Assembly: GCA_946480825.1 (NCBI GenBank)
Contig: CAMLLG010000059.1
Span: 1 to 25,130, forward strand
Origin: an uncultured Lysobacteraceae bacterium
Lineage (GTDB): Bacteria; Pseudomonadota; Gammaproteobacteria; Xanthomonadales; Xanthomonadaceae
Direction: 5' to 3'
DNA: 25,130 bases
Below are positions 23,978-25,130 of this stretch, piece after piece. The position numbers were made by a program, and so were the translations under genes. A model generated the notes under the pieces. That model was not told where the DNA came from. It saw nothing but the letters and a program-made list of their open reading frames with translations, and searched no databases. Every line of letters begins with the position of its first letter. The stretch's first letter is position 1.

Positions 23978-24005
23978 GGCCGGCGTCCCAGGGCGTCGGC
24001 GGCAT

Positions 24006-24039
24006 GATATCTCTTTATCGCGATGGATGCATATAGAAT
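24006..24039. promoter_or_regulatory. AT-rich control region between metF and the DUF3228-like gene
   Basis: The 140-base divergent gap is GC-rich except here. A GATA-N6-TATC inverted repeat (24006-24019) is followed by TAGAAT (24034-24039), a near-consensus -10 box for the plus-strand gene. No good -35 box is spaced correctly from it. The repeat lies 29-42 bases before the metF start and could be an operator for either gene. This is suggestive only. Confidence 0.3.
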
Positions 24040-24108
24040 GCTCCCGGCCTTTTGGACGGGTCCGCGACGGTACCCTGAGCGACCGTCCCATCCCCGTGTT
24101 CCGTCCCG

Positions 24109-24675
24109 ATGCCCGCGATGTCCATCGTTCTCACCGAATTCGCCCGTCCGCGCCTGTTTCCCACGGAGCCGCGCCGCAACACCATCCAGGACTGCACGCC
24201 CGAGCAGTTCGTGCGACGCCTCAACGAGGAGACGCCGCTGGCCGTGCTGGACGGCTATGCGCCGTTCTGCAAACTGCACGTGCATCGCAACTGGACCTCG
24301 ACCCGCTGCATGGCGATCCCGATCGGCGACGACAACCGTCATCTGCTGCGCTCCGGCTACGAAGCGCGCACGACCGCGGAATTGCCGGTGCTGGTGCGCT
24401 GGTTCGAGGGCATCGATCCACCGGTCGCGAACTATCTGATTCCGATTCTCTACAACCGCGAACAGATGGCGAAGGAAGGCACGCCCATCGACGGGGACTG
24501 GGGTGTGGTCGGTTGCCTGTACACGATGACGCCCGAGGAAACCCCGCTCGCGCCGATCACGATGATGCGCAACGCGCTGGGCGTGGAAGAGGGCGGCTCG
24601 GGCGTGCCGATCGATCGCGATGCGTATCTGCGCAGCGTCGCGTTCTGGGACCGGCATGCGGGGTGGCGGGGATAG
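24109..24675 (+). CDS. DUF3228-like conserved protein
   Basis: A 188-residue soluble protein of unknown function. From memory it matches DUF3228, with the PRRNTIQDCTPEQFVRRLN opening region (about 21-39), FCKLHVHRNWTSTRCMAIPI (about 53-72) and DGDWGVVGCLYTMTPEETPL (about 127-146). There is no signal peptide, membrane helix or coiled coil. Two in-frame ATGs at 24109 and 24118 are possible starts; the second gives MSIVLTEFARP, a common-looking N-terminus, and neither has a strong ribosome site. It diverges from metF. After its stop, 24676-24871 holds nothing that I can recognise, and then the MITE-like element begins. Confidence 0.65.
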   Translation: MPAMSIVLTEFARPRLFPTEPRRNTIQDCTPEQFVRRLNEETPLAVLDGYAPFCKLHVHRNWTSTRCMAIPIGDDNRHLLRSGYEARTTAELPVLVRWFEGIDPPVANYLIPILYNREQMAKEGTPIDGDWGVVGCLYTMTPEETPLAPITMMRNALGVEEGGSGVPIDRDAYLRSVAFWDRHAGWRG

Positions 24676-24871
24676 CGGTCCGTCGAGTCGTGGCTGCGCC
24701 GATCCTTTTCGACGGAATCGATCGAACGCTCGCGATGGGTTCGTCGCATCGATCGGACCCGGCGGAACGGTCGATACGCGCGCCTTCGCACCGGCTGAAC
24801 GAACCTGCGGCGAGGACTGCGACTGCGTGCCTTGACCGCGTGAAACCCTTGTCGCATGGTGCCGTTAGAGC

Positions 24872-25130
24872 GTGTTATGCACTTTTTCATATGCCGCGTT
24901 GCGCAGCCTGTGGCGCCGAGACAAGGTTCCGTGGCGCAGCCTTGGCTGGTGGCCAAGGCAAGCCACGGGCCGCAGGATCGGCGCCACAGGGGCGCAACCC
25001 GGAGGGAAGGCCGTCTGCGGACCCGATCCGGCGTTGCGCACCTCGCCAAGGCCACCAGCCTTGGCCGCGGCGCGCGCCTTGGCTCAGGCCCGCAGACGAC
25101 CTTCGCGGCGTATGAAAAAGTGCATAACAC
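24872..25130. mobile_element. MITE-like non-coding element with 27-bp terminal inverted repeats
   Basis: The first 27 bases (24872-24898) and the last 27 (25104-25130) are inverted repeats with one mismatch. They enclose 205 bases with no plausible gene. Two strong internal stem-loops fill the space. Arms 24907-24919 and 24978-24990 pair over 13 bases without mismatch, with a nested 7-bp hairpin GCCTTGG/CCAAGGC inside. Arms 25006-25020 and 25090-25104 pair over 14 of 15 bases. The outer end begins GTGTTATGCAC and is preceded by TTAGAGC. The right end coincides with the window edge, so the repeats may extend further and a target duplication cannot be checked. It is probably moved in trans by a DDE transposase; the family is not identified. 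Confidence 0.75.

Noticed and set aside
23978..24108. SAH or SAM riboswitch upstream of metF
   Set aside because: The leader is at most about 130 bases and shows no recognisable conserved riboswitch core; the few stems that I find are short.

Overview
The window is GC-rich DNA (roughly two-thirds G+C by eye) from a gammaproteobacterium. It is most likely a member of the Lysobacteraceae/Xanthomonadaceae (Lysobacter/Luteimonas type). That placement is an inference from the gene set (AcnD/PrpF, RppH, Bfd/Bfr, ErpA, zinc-type NudC, an AmpE-like protein, a short MetF), high-GC codon use and REP-like repeats; no database search was possible.

Layout. The left edge cuts an elongator tRNA-Met gene on the minus strand. 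acnD (Fe-S 2-methylcitrate dehydratase) follows on the plus strand. Its usual partner prpF (2-methylaconitate isomerase) lies 7.8 kb downstream. Between them sits a complete type I restriction-modification locus, hsdM - rhuM-like - hsdS - hsdR, whose first three genes overlap by ATGA junctions. This restriction cassette inside the AcnD/PrpF pair is the main accessory feature. Its hsdS is visibly more AT-rich than its surroundings.

After prpF come rppH, then a small iron block: bfd, preceded by a good Fur-box candidate that overlaps the rppH stop codon, and bfr. A minus-strand signalling pair follows. One gene encodes a response regulator with degenerate GGDEF and EAL domains, a probable non-enzymatic cyclic-di-GMP receptor. 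The other encodes a hybrid histidine kinase carrying HisKA, HATPase, a degenerate receiver, an intact receiver and an Hpt domain. Upstream of both is a DUF4126-like membrane protein gene.

The right part is housekeeping: a membrane-anchored coiled-coil protein (probable DUF6776), erpA, nudC and an ampE-like gene on the plus strand, then metF on the minus strand and a DUF3228-like gene on the plus strand. The gap between the convergent ampE-like and metF genes holds three copies of a double-hairpin repeat whose stems differ while staying base-paired, plus a 24-bp perfect inverted repeat of REP type. The last 259 bases form a non-coding, highly structured MITE-like element with 27-bp terminal inverted repeats that end exactly at the window edge.

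How the genes may work together. AcnD and PrpF together perform one step of the 2-methylcitrate cycle (propionate detoxification). The hsd genes form one restriction-modification complex, with the RhuM-like protein translationally coupled to it. Bfd and Bfr store and release iron under probable Fur control. The kinase and the receiver-GGDEF-EAL protein plausibly form a phosphorelay that feeds into cyclic-di-GMP sensing. The last two statements are inferences from domains and gene order.
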